In this document: positions 20,291 to 32,200 of the stretch, one piece after another | How the letters are laid out: every line of letters begins with the position of its first letter | Numbering within the stretch: position 1 is the first letter of the stretch | Assembly: GCA_907163345.1 (NCBI GenBank) | Contig: CAJQUN010000139.1 | Location: 186,001-250,000 of the forward strand | DNA length: 64,000 nt | DNA from: Haberlea rhodopensis | Taxonomy: Eukaryota; Streptophyta; Magnoliopsida; Lamiales; Gesneriaceae | Direction of reading: 5' to 3' | The notes under the pieces: model-generated | What the model was told of the DNA's origin: nothing | What the model saw: only the letters and a program-made list of their open reading frames with translations | The model's database searches: none | Made by a program: the position numbers and the translations under genes

Positions 20291-23200
20291 ATGGCCGGTC
20301 GTCCTGTGCGTAGCAACCGTAACCCTAACTACGCTGCCCCTCCTAACACTAATGAGGGAAGATCGAATGGAAACCAAGATCCTCCAGAACCCCCAAGGAT
20401 GGGTCTAAGTCGTGAAGATTTGACAGCTATAGCCACCATTGTGGCCACGACATTGCAAGGTCTGGCTAACCCCGCTATTAATCAGCAACAACAGCAGCCA
20501 GCGCCACATCCGCAAGGAGTGAAGTATCATTATGAATCACTGCGGAAGAACAGAGTTCCAACCTTTGACGGCAACTCAGACCCAGAGATGGCCCAAAATT
20601 GGCTTAAGCAGGTGGAAAATCACCACAGGCTACTGGAGGTGCCGGAGCACATCAAGGTGGAAGTCACAACATCTTTTCTTGTTGATCAGGCAGGTATATG
20701 GTGGGAGAATGTGTCACCAATGATGATAGAAGCAGGACCTATCACATGGCAAAGGTTCCGAAGTACATTTCTGAAGCAGTACTTTCCGACAGCAGTGCAA
20801 AACCAGAAGCTGAGAGAATTTGAGAATTTGACTCAAACTTCCGACATGTCAGTGGTAGATTATACCGCGAAGTTCAACGCACTGGGAATGTATGCACCTA
20901 GTATCATGGCAGATGAGACCTTGAAGCTCCATCGCTTTAGGATTGGACTGAACAGTCGTATCCAATCCGCCCTTGCGATTTTTGAAACCGCAAATTTTGG
21001 AGATCTAATGGGAGCAGCCATCAGGGCTGAAGCTGATATAAAGCGTCGCGAAGAGGAATTCAAGCGCAAGCGACCTTCCCCTAACCAGCATGCTACTATT
21101 GGTCACAATTCCAAGCGGCCTAACCAGTCCAACAATCAGCGAAAAGGACCAATACTCAGCCCAAACCAACAGAGGTTTCCAAAATGTTCAAACTGTGGCT
21201 ATCATCATCCCGGAGAATGCCTTAAAGGAAAGGGAGCATGTTTCCGATGTGGAAAGTTAGGACACAGGATAGCTGAATGCCCTGAACCTGATATAAAGGG
21301 GACAACTGCAAGAAATGGCGGTCCTCCGATCAAACCCAGGGAGAACAAACCAAATGCTCGTGTCTTTGCCATATCAAATGAGGAGGCAGAGGACGCAAAC
21401 GACGTCGTGGCAGGTACCATTTTATTAAACGAGTTATCTGCTTATGCATTGTTTGACTGTGGTGCCACGCATTCGTTTATATCTAAGAGGTTTGCTAAGA
21501 AACTAGCTCTTAAACCGGAATTGCTGAGTAAACCATACAATGTAGCAACACCTGCCAATAAAACCTTATTAGCACACAGTATACACCGAGATTGTAATCT
21601 CAGTATTAACGAAACGGTGTTTAGTGCTGAGTTAATTCAACTCAACATGGTAGATTTCGATATTATACTCGGAATGGATTGGTTATCCAAACACCATGGG
21701 GTAGTCGACTGTCGTAACAAGAATGTTAGACTACGAACCCCAGACGATGGAGAGATCGTGTATCACGGTAAAAGCAAGGAACGAAAATTCCTTCTATCTG
21801 CAGCACAAGCTTGGAAAGCCGTGAAGAACGGTGAAGAAGTATACCTAGCAACAATAAGCGAGGTAAAAGAAGAAGACGAACTCAGGGTAGAGGACATAGC
21901 GATAGTACAAGAATTTCCGGATGTCTTCCCTGAAGAGCTGCCAGGTTCCGTCCCAAACCGTGAATTGGAGTTTGAAATCAATTTGGTACCAGGGGCTGCA
22001 CCAATTTCAAAGGCACCATACCGTATGGCGCCAGCCGAATTGAAAGAACTCAAGGAGCAATTGCAGGAGCTCTTAGACAAGAGACAAATTAGACCAAGTG
22101 TATCCCCATGGGGAGCCCCAGTATTGTTTGTGAAGAAGAAAGACGGGAGCATGAGATTGTGCATCGACTATCGAGAACTGAATAAGATCACAATCAAGAA
22201 CAAATACCCTCTTCCAAGAATTGATGACCTGTTCGATCAACTCAAAGGAGCTAAAGTCTTTTCTAAGCTCGATCTAAGGTCAGGCTATCATCAACTCAAG
22301 ATAAAAACAGAGGATGTACCGAAAACCGCATTCAGAACGAGGTATGGGCATTACGAGTTCATGGTGATGCCTTTTGGCTTGACAAACGCCCCAGCAGTGT
22401 TCATGGATCTGATGAATCGAATATTCAAGCCATTCTTGGATAACTTTGTAGTAGTGTTCATCGATGACATCCTAATTTATTCGTCGAGCAAGGAAGAACA
22501 CGAACAACATCTTCGCCTCACTCTCCAGACACTAAGAGAGAAAGAGCTTTATGCCAAATTTAATAAATGTGAATTTTGGCTAGAGAGCGTATCTTTCTTA
22601 GGACACATTATATCAAAAGCAGGCGTGTCCGTAGATCCTAAGAAGGTAGAAGCAGTTTTGGACTGGCAAAGGCCAACAACAGTGACCGAAATTCGAAGCT
22701 TCTTGGGACTAGCTGGTTATTACCGGAAGTTTGTTGAAGGATTTTCCTCAATAGCAGTACCTCTTACAAAGCTCACACAGAAGAACTCAAAATTCATCTG
22801 GAGTGAAGAGTGTGAGAAAAGTTTTGAGATCTTGAAGGAAAAGCTTTCATCTGCACCGGTACTGGTACTACCGACTGAAGGCATGGGTTTCACTGTTTAT
22901 AGTGACGCATCGAAAGAAGGACTGGGATGTGTACTCATGCAAGAGGGAAGAGTAATTGCGTACGCTTCAAGGCAGCTCAAGCCTCACGAGCAAAACTACC
23001 CTACGCATGACCTCGAGTTAGCCGCAGTGGTTTTCGCCTTAAAAATTTGGAGGCACTACCTTTATGGCGCCAAGTGTGAAGTTTTCACAGACCATCAAAG
23101 CCTTAAATACTTGTTTACTCAGAAAGAACTGAACATGAGGCAGAGGAGATGGATTGAACTCTTGAAGGACTACGATCTCACCATTAATTACCATCCCGGC

Positions 23201-24775
23201 AAGGCAAACAAAGTAGCAGATGCATTGAGCCGGAAAGGCAAAGGAAAAATGATCTTAGCTTCGGTCTCAGCTCAACCTTGTCTTCGAGAGACCATCAAAT
23301 TGAGTCAAGATCAGGATCCTAGTTTGACCAAGTTAAAAGAGCAAGTCAAAGATGGAAAAATCACTGACTTCGGGACTGATAGTAATGGAATTCTGTGGAT
23401 GAAAGGACGATTGTGCGTACCAAATGTGGACAACATAAGACAAGAGGTAATGTCTGAAGCGCATAAGTCCAAATTTTCAGTCCACCCTGGGAGTACAAAG
23501 ATGTACAAAGATTTGAAGGAAAGTTTCTGGTGGAATGCCATGAAGAAAGACGTAGCAGAATTCGTCGCCCGATGCTTAGTATGTCAGCAGGTTAAAGCTG
23601 AGCATCAAAGACCCGGAGGACTTCTTCAACCTCTGAAAATTCCTGAATGGAAATGGGAGCACATCTCCATGGATTTCGTCGTAGGACTACCAAAGTCAAG
23701 ACAGAGCCATGGCGGAATATGGGTGATTGTTGATAGACTAACCAAGTCAGCACATTTTCTACCTGTCCGTATGAACTATAACTTGGACAAGTTGGCAACA
23801 CTATATATGGACAATATAGTGAGACTGCATGGAGTCCCAGTGAGCATCCTATCTGACAGAGATCCTAGATTCGTATCACGTTTCTGGAAAAGTTTTCAGC
23901 AGGCTATGGGAAGTAAAGTAACTCTTAGTACGGCCTATCACCCTCAGACCGATGGCCAGACAGAGAGGACTATCCAAACCCTTGAGGATATGCTAAGAGC
24001 TTGCGTATTGGATTTTACTGCAAATTGGAGCGAGCTCTTGCCTCTAGTCGAGTTTGCTTACAACAACAGCTATCATAGTAGCATTGGGATGGCGCCATAC
24101 GAAGCACTCTATGGGCGCAAATGCCGATCACCGTTATACTGGGATGAAGTAGGAGAAAGAGCTATCACAGGACCTGAGTTAGTGCAAGCTACTACTGACA
24201 AGATAGCTATCATCAGGGATAGACTAAAGACAGCCCAGGACCGACAGAAAAGTTGGGCTGATTTGAAAAGGAGACTAGTGGATATTGAGATTGGTGAAAA
24301 GGTGTATGTAAAGATTTCACCAATGAAAGGAGTTATTCGATTTGACAAAAGGGGAAAGTTGAATCCAAGATATGTGGGACCATTTGAAGTTCTAGAGAAG
24401 GTGGGAACGCTAGCATATAGAGTAGCACTACCACCGCACCTGTCAAGAGTTCACAATGTCTTCCACGTATCACAACTAAGGAAATACATTGCTGACCCAA
24501 GTCATGTACTTGAAGCAGAACCCCTAGTAGCTCAAGGGAACTTGAAGGAAACTCTAAAATACGAAGAAGTTCCGATTCGGATCGTGGATTCAAAGGACCA
24601 TGTATTGCGACGAAGGACAATTTCATATGTCAAAGTCCAATGGTCAAACCATACGGAAAGAGAAGCTACATGGGAAGTAGAAGAATTGATGCGGGAAAAA
24701 TACCCCTACCTTTTTCATGATCAAGTTGACTCGAGTTTCGAGGACGAAACTTCCAATAAGGAGGGAGGGATGTAA
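20291..24775 (+). CDS. Gag-Pol polyprotein of the chromovirus (1494 aa, intact)
   Basis: One uninterrupted frame holds all domains. Gag occupies about 80-260. A CxxC/H cluster (CSNCGYHHPGEC) precedes a CCHC zinc knuckle at 317-330 (CFRCGKLGHRIAEC). The aspartic protease centre is DCGATHS at 389-395. Reverse transcriptase carries FIDD at 723-726, RNase H has YSDAS, and integrase has an HHCC finger and a D-D-E core (SMDFV, SDRDP, TERTIQTLED). The chromodomain lies at about 1427-1474 (TISYVKVQWSNHTEREATWE). Family knowledge: Gag forms the particle, Pol copies and integrates the element, and the chromodomain steers integration to chromatin. The stop codon TAA is supplied by the first bases of the 3' LTR. 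The protease triad has Cys where Thr/Ser is usual. No frameshift is seen, so it could be active. Confidence 0.96.
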   Translation: MAGRPVRSNRNPNYAAPPNTNEGRSNGNQDPPEPPRMGLSREDLTAIATIVATTLQGLANPAINQQQQQPAPHPQGVKYHYESLRKNRVPTFDGNSDPEMAQNWLKQVENHHRLLEVPEHIKVEVTTSFLVDQAGIWWENVSPMMIEAGPITWQRFRSTFLKQYFPTAVQNQKLREFENLTQTSDMSVVDYTAKFNALGMYAPSIMADETLKLHRFRIGLNSRIQSALAIFETANFGDLMGAAIRAEADIKRREEEFKRKRPSPNQHATIGHNSKRPNQSNNQRKGPILSPNQQRFPKCSNCGYHHPGECLKGKGACFRCGKLGHRIAECPEPDIKGTTARNGGPPIKPRENKPNARVFAISNEEAEDANDVVAGTILLNELSAYALFDCGATHSFISKRFAKKLALKPELLSKPYNVATPANKTLLAHSIHRDCNLSINETVFSAELIQLNMVDFDIILGMDWLSKHHGVVDCRNKNVRLRTPDDGEIVYHGKSKERKFLLSAAQAWKAVKNGEEVYLATISEVKEEDELRVEDIAIVQEFPDVFPEELPGSVPNRELEFEINLVPGAAPISKAPYRMAPAELKELKEQLQELLDKRQIRPSVSPWGAPVLFVKKKDGSMRLCIDYRELNKITIKNKYPLPRIDDLFDQLKGAKVFSKLDLRSGYHQLKIKTEDVPKTAFRTRYGHYEFMVMPFGLTNAPAVFMDLMNRIFKPFLDNFVVVFIDDILIYSSSKEEHEQHLRLTLQTLREKELYAKFNKCEFWLESVSFLGHIISKAGVSVDPKKVEAVLDWQRPTTVTEIRSFLGLAGYYRKFVEGFSSIAVPLTKLTQKNSKFIWSEECEKSFEILKEKLSSAPVLVLPTEGMGFTVYSDASKEGLGCVLMQEGRVIAYASRQLKPHEQNYPTHDLELAAVVFALKIWRHYLYGAKCEVFTDHQSLKYLFTQKELNMRQRRWIELLKDYDLTINYHPGKANKVADALSRKGKGKMILASVSAQPCLRETIKLSQDQDPSLTKLKEQVKDGKITDFGTDSNGILWMKGRLCVPNVDNIRQEVMSEAHKSKFSVHPGSTKMYKDLKESFWWNAMKKDVAEFVARCLVCQQVKAEHQRPGGLLQPLKIPEWKWEHISMDFVVGLPKSRQSHGGIWVIVDRLTKSAHFLPVRMNYNLDKLATLYMDNIVRLHGVPVSILSDRDPRFVSRFWKSFQQAMGSKVTLSTAYHPQTDGQTERTIQTLEDMLRACVLDFTANWSELLPLVEFAYNNSYHSSIGMAPYEALYGRKCRSPLYWDEVGERAITGPELVQATTDKIAIIRDRLKTAQDRQKSWADLKRRLVDIEIGEKVYVKISPMKGVIRFDKRGKLNPRYVGPFEVLEKVGTLAYRVALPPHLSRVHNVFHVSQLRKYIADPSHVLEAEPLVAQGNLKETLKYEEVPIRIVDSKDHVLRRRTISYVKVQWSNHTEREATWEVEELMREKYPYLFHDQVDSSFEDETSNKEGGM
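24758..24770 (+). other. Polypurine tract
   Basis: AAGGAGGGAGGGA directly precedes the TG of the 3' LTR and primes plus-strand synthesis. It also encodes the last residues of Gag-Pol. Confidence 0.9.
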
Positions 24776-26256
24776 AGACCCGGATATTTGAGGTATTAAT
24801 TAAATTAATATTTTGGGCTCAAGTTAAAAGTTTAATTTATTATTAAATGATATAGCATGGATTAAACTCTTTTAATTAGTTTCCTTGTAGGATTAAATAC
24901 TCCTAGGATATTTTCCTACCAACTCAAGCTACTCATTTTGTTATCATGATTTAAGCCAATTAATTCAAGATTTCCATCCTATTTTACTAGCATCAAAAAA
25001 AATTGAAAGTTTCATTATTTAATCAAGAGTTTTGGGAAAGATTTTTATACCATAAAAATCAAGAATCTCAACCTTTCTTTTTCGAAAATTCTATACCATT
25101 ATTTCGGAAATATTAGCATAAATTATGCAACAATTTTATACCATATGCTCACCAAAAATCTGCACTTATTCCATACCATAATTTCGAATTCTTGCACCTT
25201 TGTCTCTTGATTTTTAGTTGCAATTTATATATAGGAGTTCACCTTGGTATATTGACCTAGCATAAACTTTTCTCCTCCATCACCATTAGTTCGAAAATCC
25301 CTCTCATTCAGCACCTTAAGAGCCGAAACTTTAGCCTCAAATTATACCATTGATTCGAGCACCACTAGGCTTAGGAAGGAAGGAATTCGTGTCGTTTTCG
25401 CACCCTAAACCGTTCAATCATCTAAATCGCTGTAAGTGGGTTTTTGCTAAATTATTCGTTTCGTTTTCTAAAAATTGTATGTATGCTTTTAAATCTCAAT
25501 CGATATGAATTTATTTTGAATTATGCAAGTATTAATTTTTAAGCACTTTAAACTTTGAAATCTGATTGGAAGTGGATTCCTTTATGACCCTGATGCGGTG
25601 GGATATAACCGTTTACATGACCTTATACGGTGGTTAACCGTTGTTTCTGGAATGTCCAGACCCTTTATTCGTGGGTAAGCCGATGCATGACCTCTTCTCT
25701 AGGAGGGATAATTCTAGAGACTGATATCAGTACCAAGAGGAAATTAGATGATTTACTGTGCTTAAGTATATGAAAATTATGAACGATTGATATGCTATGT
25801 TTATGGCTCGACGGAGCAATTATGATAAGATGCATTCATATCAATACATGTTTGACTAAGATTTATGTTTTGAAAAATTATGAAAAATATATTACTGTCA
25901 TATCGATTGGCCCCCGCTTGCTGAGTGTTTATCCAAACGCTCACCCCTTACTCTACATCCCCAGATAAAGCTGAGGAAGAACTTGAAGCTGAAGAAGAAC
26001 ACCAATTCTGGGGTTGGTGATTTGTCCGCTGCGTTATCTTAAGTTTTAGATCCAAGACTTTATTTAAGTACGATTTTACAATTTAAGTTGTTAAAGTTTT
26101 TAATTCCGCGTTTTATTCAGTTGTAAAGACAATTGTTATTTCGTTTATGGAAAATAGACTGGCTTTTGGTTAATAAGATATTACGAGGCTTATTGATTTC
26201 AAGATGTTTATGGAAATCAATGCCGGTGTTATTGACCCCGGTCTCGGGGCGTGACA
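24771..26256 (+). repeat. 3' LTR of the chromovirus
   Basis: 1486 bp and near-identical to the 5' LTR. Its first five bases carry the Gag-Pol stop codon. It is followed by the ATACT duplication and the second half of the PPR pseudogene. Confidence 0.95.
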
Positions 26257-27485
26257 ATACTCATGGCAGCGTTCTTGCTGCGTGTGTGGCATTGGAGAGT
26301 GTAATAGGTGGAGAGCAGGTTTATGCTCATGTTATTAAAAATGGATTCTTTTTTAATGGTTATGCGAGAACCGGAATCATAGATTTGTTCACAAGGAATT
26401 GCAGAGTTAAGGATGTTCTGTGAGTACTTTTTGACGTTGACTTTGACAACGTGGTTTGTTGGAATGCTGTGGTATCCGGAGCTGTAAAGAATGAGGATAA
26501 TTGGTTAGCATTGAAAATTTTCAGGCAAATATGTTGGCATCCCTCTATAACCCCAAATGCTTTTACATTTGTTATTGTGTTGACTGGCAGTGCTTCCCCC
26601 AAGGAGTTTGGCTTTGGAAAATGTATTCATGGATGGACAATCAAATGTGGCCCAGGAACGGATGTTCTTCTGGGGACTGCTATTGTGGATTTGTATGCAA
26701 AATGTCGAGATATTTGTGATGCTATCAAGCAATTTAAACTTATGCGGATGCGGAATGTCATCTCTTGGACAGCAATCATCTCTGGTTTTGTTGAGAACGG
26801 TGATCCAGCTTCCGTTGTTTGGCTCCGTAACAAAATGTGGAAAATGGGAGAGGATATAAACAGTTACACCATCTCAAGCGTTCTCGCTGCTTGTGCAGAT
26901 CCAAACATGTTTACAGAAGCAATGCAGACACATTCCTGGACTATAAAAGTTGCGTTCTACTCAAATGCAGTGGTGAAAGCGTCTTTAATTTCCATGTACT
27001 CAAAGCTTGGAGCCATTAATTTATCTGAAATAGCATTTGCAGATACCTACAATTTGAAGCAGGTACGTATCCGGCCTAACATGATTTTAGCTTTAGTTCA
27101 TTATGGAAGTTACGAGAAAGAGAAAGGGATCGTTTTGTTCCTAAGAATGCTCCAAGAGGGTGTTACGCCGGATAAATTCAGTGCATCCAGTATTTTGAGC
27201 ATAACAGATGATCTATCTTTAGCGAGACAGTTCCATGAGTATATTCACAAAACTGGTCTGCAGTTTTATTTGTCTGTTGGCTGTTCCATTCTCACAATGT
27301 ATTCAAAATGTGGTAGCCTAGAGGATTCTAAAAGCTTTTGAGAAACTTGACAGGAGAGACATTGTTTCATGGACCTCTATGGTTGCTGGTTTTGCAGAAC
27401 ATGGGTGTGTGGATAATACTGTTCGGTTGTTTAGAGAGATGCTATTCGAGAACTATATTGTATATTGTGTGAATAATACTGTATG
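26257..27485 (+). pseudogene. PLS-class PPR pseudogene, 3' part
   Basis: Reading continues exactly from the codon broken at 17238 (NEHT/HGSVLAACVALESV). PPR units follow: GTAIVDLYAKC, NVISWTAIISGFVENG, NSYTISSVLAACADP, SLISMYSKLGAINLSE, ILTMYSKCGSLEDSK. A TGA interrupts the frame at 26421-26423 (after KDVL), although the frame stays open on both sides; the 296-aa stretch from 26451 to 27341 is intact. A frameshift near 27335 precedes AFEKLDRRDIVSWTSMVAGF. Reading ends at a TGA near 27485, well short of the full family length, with no E, E+ or DYW domain. Order and spacing resemble At1g74600. Lesions exist in both halves, so the gene was probably dead or dying before the young retrotransposon landed. 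Confidence 0.85.
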
Positions 27486-28906
27486 AAGTATAATCTGGTA
27501 ACTTTTTACATTCTATAATGAATGATTCTCTGTTGCATAAGTATCACAGTTCTCCAGCAACTACGACCCTCGTGGAACCAAGACACGAGCATTTGTTCTA
27601 TTTCTACCTACTACTCTGGACGAATCACTAATTTCTTTCTGGATAAAAGCTCCATCAGGTGTGCTCAATGATTCTTTATTCTGAAATTTTATTGGTTTTC
27701 ATATTCCTCTACCAATATGGCGCTGTCAATCAAAAAGCTTATAATGTGTTACTTGTAAACAAAAATACACATGTTTTTGTGGCCTTTTGTTCTTTCCTTG
27801 ACACTTTCTCAACTTGTTTGAGGTAATATTTAATCCCACTTGATGAATCTGAAGCTCCAGTACCATAATGTAGAACTAACATGATGGCCGATTGAAGGCG
27901 TGTAGAATAGGCACAGGCTTCACTCTAGCATATACATGGCATCTGTTAACAATTTTTTTTTTCAACTAAGAAGTTTTGAGAGTAATTTTGAAAATTGATA
28001 TTCGGAATATTTTTAAAAATTTATATGTTTTAATATTTTTAAAATGTTGTTTCCTTATCAATATTTCCGAAAGCGGTAGCAGTTAACCACCTCCAAAATT
28101 GGTATTGTTCTTCGTTCCAACATCTGATTCATTCTTATCTGGGATTGACGTAAGATGTGAGTGCTTGTATATATATACATTTTCAAAACATTTCTTATAC
28201 AAAAAGGCGTAAAATTGATACAGAACTGATATTTTTAAATCAATAGAACATATTATTATAATGCTCAGCAAGAGCCTAAACAAATTGCTCACCTGGAGCC
28301 ATAACTCATCAGCTCACCTAGAGCCTAAACAGTACCAATACCAAATCAATATTTTCCATAACGTAAAGGATCTCATATTTTTATCAGCACAATATATTAT
28401 CTAATTTTCTCTCGGTATTGATATAAGTTCTCTATACTTAACCATCCCAGAGATAAAATCATCACCTACGAATAAAGGGTCTGCCGCACCAGAACAACGG
28501 TTAACAACTGTATCAGGTCAGAAAAACAATTATAATTCCACCACATCAGGGTTCGAATTTCGGAATCTTTACCAATTGGATATCGAAATTTACAGCGCTT
28601 TAAAACATATTTTATCATAATTTTCTTAGAATTTCAGAATAACAAGACATATGCTCGATTGAAATTTAAAGCATACATATGATTTTAATATGAAATGAAT
28701 ATAGTACACAAAAGCCCATTTACGAAAAATTCTATAAGTTTTGTATGAATTGGTTTGGGTGCAGAAGGCCTCTTTCCTCCTTGCTGGAATAGCATAATAT
28801 GTGTGTGTATTCGAGATTGTGCAGCAAAGTTTCTGTAATTTATTCATGATGATAAATCTACTTGTTATAAAGTACGAATTTGGGAGTTACAACCTCTACA
28901 AATTTA
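27486..28906. other. Gene-free spacer
   Basis: AT-rich sequence between the PPR pseudogene and the next retrotransposon. I see no ORF with protein-like composition, no RNA gene and no clear element ends. Part of the lost PPR 3' end may lie here beyond recognition. Confidence 0.5.
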
Positions 28907-29286
28907 TGTTAGCATAAATGCCCAGCAAGCCAAATGTTGGCCCGATGAGCTTTATTGACCCTAGCCCAATTAGCTAAGTCATTACCACTATAAATATTAC
29001 ATAATGTCTAGGGTCAAATGATTCCATTCAATACACTCACTCTCATAGAAAAGCCGTCATCACACTAGCACTGGTGCTGAGCTTGTAGATCTGGTCAGGT
29101 TGGTTGGACTTGAGGGTCACCGCTATCAGATTCATGTCGATGAACTGTAATCCTATTCGTCCTTTTATATTTGATATTTGCATATTTATACATGAATCAA
29201 GCGCGATCGTCCGTCCACGGATCAGAACTGTTTATGTTTATTTTTCGCTACGTTTGGATCTGGCGCCGGGGGAAGGAAACCCAACA
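28907..29286 (+). repeat. 5' LTR of the decayed copia element
   Basis: 380 bp, TG...CA ends, TATAAATA near 29000, PBS directly downstream. Aligns end to end with 34193-34572. Confidence 0.9.
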
Positions 29287-32200
29287 GTGGTATCACAGAC
29301 AGGTTGTGCTTTGGTTCATGTATTTGATAATTGATTTTTATTAGATTGTTTCCCAACAATATTAATCACTTTTCAAATTTTCAAATGGAATCCAGAAGAA
29401 TATAGAAAATAGAAACAAAACCCGTGTGCCAGAAACTGTTTCCGGTCATCATCTCCATAGACAGCCTGAAGTTCATGGCAATGCATGCGACCAGCTGCTC
29501 CTCGCGAACCTCGCGACCAAGGCACAAGAAGAATCGAGGAGCGTGGAAAGGTTCCGCAACTCCAATAGCGAGGCTCGCGATTTCACAGGAAGCGGAAAGG
29601 TTCCGCGACTAGGATGGAATTGCGTGACCTCTGCGACATGGCATGTCGTCTTGCGAGCGATTATGACCAGTGATGGAGCGACTTGGGTAAGAGGCGGCGA
29701 TGTGCGATTTCCTGAACAATGGCGGCGGCTTCGAACCCTAGTAATTTGGGGAGGATGATGATGAATAGTGCTAGGGTTTTTTGGATTGGGGTCAATTTCG
29801 AATTTCAGAGCTTTTGGGGCCAATTTCGAATTTCAGAACTTTTGGGCTAATTTTTGAATTTTTAAGAATTGCTGATACTTTCCAACACCTACAAATGTTG
29901 TTTGGTGAACGGACACGGTTACTGAGACTCGCGAATTCAAAAGAGCTATTTTCATTTCACATGCAAGACGGGGCTTCGGTCTATGAGCATGGTGTAAGAA
30001 GAATATCTCTTGTTGAGAAATTGGAAAATCTGAATGTGACAATACATCATTAACTGGTTGTAGAATTGATCTTATAGTCAAATTGTTGGAAACTCATGAA
30101 TCCTTGATTCAAAAGAAGAAACGTGTTCTTCTTGTCGAATATTCTACCAATGGGTAGGAAGATTTCAAGGATAAAGAAGTGGAAATGGACTGGTTCTCAA
30201 CCTCAAAAGATGAAAATGGATATAATAGCAACTAAGAAAGGAGAGACATCTATGTTTTCATTGCTGGCCACTGTCGCAAAACTGCAAGGAATATCTATAC
30301 CAGAAGCGTTCTGGAAATGGTGTATTTTATATAAAAAAAATTAATGTTTCTATTGTTTCTACTTCTTTGGTATATGATATCAATTGTACTCACATCTTTG
30401 CAAAGAGTTGCGGATGTTGAGAAGAAGCAGAGAGCTCTAGGAAGGTGAAACCTACCTGAGGCTAACCATTGTAGCAAGAGTTGTTGCAAAGTCTGTTTGA
30501 AACATTTATTTAATTTAAAATCTTGAATTGGTTAGGAACTGATTTGAGCAATTATTTATTTGTTCTAGATTTAATCATGAACATTGTTCCTATTTTGATA
30601 GAGAATGATATTCTTTTAAATTTGCGAATATGATTTGCAGTATTTTTAAGAATGCATGTTTCATTGAATCTAGTGAACTTATGAACGATTAGTATGATTA
30701 TGTTCAAAGAATATAAAAAGAATGATAACTTAAATCCCACATATCTTTAGCATGTGTTGAATGTCCATTGAATATGATTCATATGGACGTATGTGGAGCA
30801 CTAAATGTTAATGCAAGAGGATGTTGTATCTTAAAGAGAATGTGATTATCTCTGAGTAACTCTCTAAAGTTATATATTTGTTGAACATAATTCATAACAA
30901 TACAGTGACCAATACTCCATATACGATATGGACTGAAAGATATTCCAAATTTTTTATTTGAGATTGTTATGCTTATGTGAAGCACCTAGTGGAAGATGAG
31001 TTGGATAGTCGATCCATCTTATGTTATTTTGTGGAAATCTATATTATCAATTGGAGGCAGAGTGTTTGTTTCGCAAGTGCAATCTTTCTAGAGAAAATAT
31101 TTCTATTAGAAAGAAATGTAATATAACTTGAAAGGGTTCAAGAACCACAAACCACTAGAAAAGTGAAAACAATTTTAATTAATTGAGTCAATCATAACCT
31201 TTGATTTACACACACCAACGAGATTTTGAAAATATTTCAAGAACTCCTGATAAATTGAATTTACTCCTAGAAAGTAGTCAAAATGATTTTTACCATGGAT
31301 GTGATCCTAGGACTTTCAAGGAGACGATGTTGGACATCGTTTTGGGATATTGGCGAGATGCTATGCAATTTGAAATAGACTCCATGTATTTCTAATAAGG
31401 TATGGACCTTAGTAGACCCTCTTTGGGAATTGTTCTCATTGGTTTCATATGGATCTACAAGTGAAAGCTTGGAGTGGATGGGAAGGTAGTGACTTTCAAA
31501 ACTTGACTCGTGAGAAACGATTATTCTCATAGGCAAAGAGTTGTTTGTGAGAAAATTTTCATCGGTTATGATGCTAAAGTCCATTCGAATTTTATTAGCT
31601 ATATCTTCATATTATGACTATGTGATACAACAAATGGATGTGTAGACTTGTATACAAGGCAGCCAGAGGGCTTCACAACCATTGGGAGTGAGCAAAATGT
31701 TTGCAAACTCCATAGGTCCATTTATGGGTCTAAGAAGGCATCCGAAAGTTTGAACTTCCGTTTTGATAACATCATCAAAGTGTTTGGTTTTGTTAAAAAT
31801 CCGAAAGTGACATGTGTGTGCAAAAGGTTTAGAGGGAGCACAATTATATTTGTGATGCTTTAAGTCGATTATATCATGCTCATTGTGAATGTTGTTGGAT
31901 TAATCAATTAAAGCATGATTATCTACTAATTTCTCCATGAAAGATTTGGGAGAAGCGTCCTACATGCTTGACGTAAGGATCTATAGGGATAGATCTAAAG
32001 GATGCTTGAGATCTCTCAATCTAAATACATAAACACTGTACTAAAAGGGTTTAGCATAGAATAGTCGAAAAAATGAGTTATTTCATAATATGTCATAGTA
32101 TTCATCTCTCAATGTGTCTTAAGATTGATGAGGAGAGAGAAAAGATGACATTGGTACCTTATGTTTCAACTTTTAATAGCATAATGTATGTTATGTTATG

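Larger units (their letters stand above)
17239..26256 (+). mobile_element. Young full-length Ty3/gypsy chromovirus (Tekay/Del-like), 9018 bp
   Basis: The element starts TGTAAAGACC, ends GGGGCGTGACA and is flanked by the 5-bp target-site duplication ATACT (17234-17238 and 26257-26261). LTRs are 1486 bp each. The order is LTR, Met-tRNA-type PBS, long leader, coiled-coil ORF, gag-pol with C-terminal chromodomain, polypurine tract, LTR. The single substitution I found between LTRs (17570 A versus 25102 T) and the intact ORFs indicate very recent insertion. It may be autonomous. It interrupts a PPR pseudogene. Assignment to Tekay/Del rests on the chromodomain and overall organisation. Confidence 0.95.

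Noticed and set aside
20860..24626. Several minus-strand ORFs of 69-133 codons opposite gag-pol
   Set aside because: Shadows of the long coding frame; no domain features and no independent conservation signal.
30123..30344. 73-codon ORF inside the old copia element
   Set aside because: Lies in the degraded gag/pol region with stops around it; no independent gene evidence.
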